From: JAWLGZ01 sp041690635
GTDB taxonomy: Bacteria > Pseudomonadota > Gammaproteobacteria > Thiohalomonadales > Thiohalomonadaceae
Assembly: GCA_041690635.1 (NCBI GenBank)
Contig: JAWLGZ010000001.1
Span: 806,001-870,000 of the forward strand
Length of the DNA stretch: 64,000 nucleotides
Direction of reading: 5' to 3'
The notes under the pieces were generated by a model that saw only the letters and a list, made by a program, of their open reading frames with translations, was not told where the DNA came from and made no database searches. Shown one piece after another: positions 63,250 through 64,000 of the stretch. How positions within the stretch are numbered: position 1 is the stretch's first letter; every line of letters begins with the position of its first letter. Both the position numbers and the translations under genes were made by a program.

Positions 63250-64000
63250 AGCGGGCCAGGATTTGATGTAGATATCCCGTTTCGAGAACGGTATTTCGAT
63301 GCCGTGTGCGCGGAAGGCGTGGTCGATGGCGAAATTGAGATCGCTGGTGACCGTCAGCCGGTTGTCCACGTTCTGGACGTAGCCGCGTAGCTCGAACTCC
63401 AGCGCACTGTTGCCGAAGCGGCGGAACAGGACATAGGGATCCGGGAGCGGTCCGCCCGTCAGCACCTCCGGGTGGGCCCGCGCCACCTCCAGCAGCACCT
63501 CTTTCACTTTCTTGGTGTCGCTGCCGTAGGCAACCCCCACCGGCACCACGACGCGACCGTAGGGATCGCGCAGCATCCAGTTGGTGACCTGGTGGGAGAT
63601 CAACTCGGAGTTGGGGACAATGACGTCGGCCCGGTCGAAGGTCTGGATCTGGGTGGAGCGGATGGAGATACGCTTGACGTACCCCTCGGTCTCCCCCACC
63701 ACCACCCAGTCGCCGGTCTTCACCGGCCGCTCGAATAGCAGGATCAGGCCGGAGACGAAGTTGTTGACGATGTTCTGCAGACCGAAGCCGATACCCACCG
63801 AGAGCGCACCGGCGATGATCGCCAGGTTGCCGAAATCCATGCCGGCGACCGCCAGCGCCAGCACCACCGCCACCCCGACCACCAGGTAACCGGAGATGGT
63901 GACCATCGCCTCGCGGGCGCCCCGTTCCATGTAGGTGCGGCGCAGCCAATGCTTTTCCATCCGGGTGCGGAGCCAGCGGCTGATGGGCAAAAGCAGCGCC
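63187..64000 (-). CDS. MscS-family mechanosensitive channel (5' end outside window)
   Basis: The C-terminal 270 or so residues of a small-conductance mechanosensitive channel. A pore-helix region (GALSVGIGFGLQNIVNNFVSGLILLFERPVKTGDWV) and the MscS beta domain (VKRISIRSTQIQTFDRADVIVPNSELIS) are clear. The frame continues past 64000, so the N-terminal membrane part is missing; a TTG at 63990 is not the true start. It gates on membrane tension. The 3' end overlaps the CopD-like gene by 63 bp. Confidence 0.9.
   Translation of the reverse strand, partial: ALLLPISRWLRTRMEKHWLRRTYMERGAREAMVTISGYLVVGVAVVLALAVAGMDFGNLAIIAGALSVGIGFGLQNIVNNFVSGLILLFERPVKTGDWVVVGETEGYVKRISIRSTQIQTFDRADVIVPNSELISHQVTNWMLRDPYGRVVVPVGVAYGSDTKKVKEVLLEVARAHPEVLTGGPLPDPYVLFRRFGNSALEFELRGYVQNVDNRLTVTSDLNFAIDHAFRAHGIEIPFSKRDIYIKSWPASESGEPAAPARDHDRGETNE

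Overview
The window is GC-rich chromosomal DNA with the gene content and gene order of a gammaproteobacterium. Diagnostic blocks are lptD-surA-pdxA-ksgA...apaG...apaH and rpe-gph-trpE-trpG-trpD-trpC facing crp/vfr, with speD and an osmC-like gene beyond. A stand-alone dissimilatory-type ATP sulfurylase, a complete periplasmic nitrate reductase operon (napFDAGHBC) beside moaA, a TauE/SafE-type exporter and a di-haem peroxidase suggest a sulfur-oxidising, nitrate-respiring bacterium. That lifestyle is inferred from gene content; no species can be named.

Layout. 1-1.9 kb: the end of a repetitive protein, a small lipoprotein and a membrane diguanylate cyclase. 2.1-3.3 kb: sat. 3.5-9.6 kb: nap operon on the minus strand behind an FNR-type box, with moaA divergent. 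10.9-23.1 kb: mixed housekeeping genes (HugZ-like, single-POTRA Omp85 protein, TauE, aldehyde dehydrogenase, NDUFA9-like reductase, cca, DUF2058, di-haem peroxidase, Tat-exported aminotransferase-fold protein, DUF938, YaeQ). 23.2-27.3 kb: hypothetical and small proteins, including a flavodiiron-like MBL protein. 27.4-37.8 kb: a type I restriction-modification island, hsdM-hsdS-(remnant ORF)-DUF6933-AlbA_2-rhuM-hsdR-Mrr, all minus strand. 38.1-39.9 kb: an ODP(MBL)-GAF-GGDEF protein, the most unusual single gene. 40.3-42.9 kb: amgK, a 678-bp repeat array bounded by terminal inverted repeats, and a small outer-membrane protein. 43.3-53.5 kb: lptD-surA-pdxA-ksgA, a HExxH protein, a ComFB protein, pgl-glk, apaG, YjdF, apaH. 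53.5-61.7 kb: speD, osmC-like, crp, trpC-D-G-E, gph, rpe. 61.9-64 kb: a DUF3530 protein, a CopD-like protein and the 3' part of an mscS gene cut by the window edge.

How genes work together. NapC, NapG, NapH and NapB pass electrons to NapA; NapD and NapF assist assembly and MoaA starts molybdenum-cofactor synthesis. LptD is folded with the help of SurA. Two diguanylate cyclases and a ComFB-type protein form a possible c-di-GMP set; one cyclase carries an apparent diiron gas-sensing domain. The restriction island combines type I restriction, a likely modification-dependent nuclease and accessory genes.

A strong feature of the DNA is its load of short palindromic intergenic elements from at least eight families. 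They sit at gene ends, and in five genes the TAG stop codon lies inside the element. No tRNA, rRNA, CRISPR array, integrase or transposase was seen.
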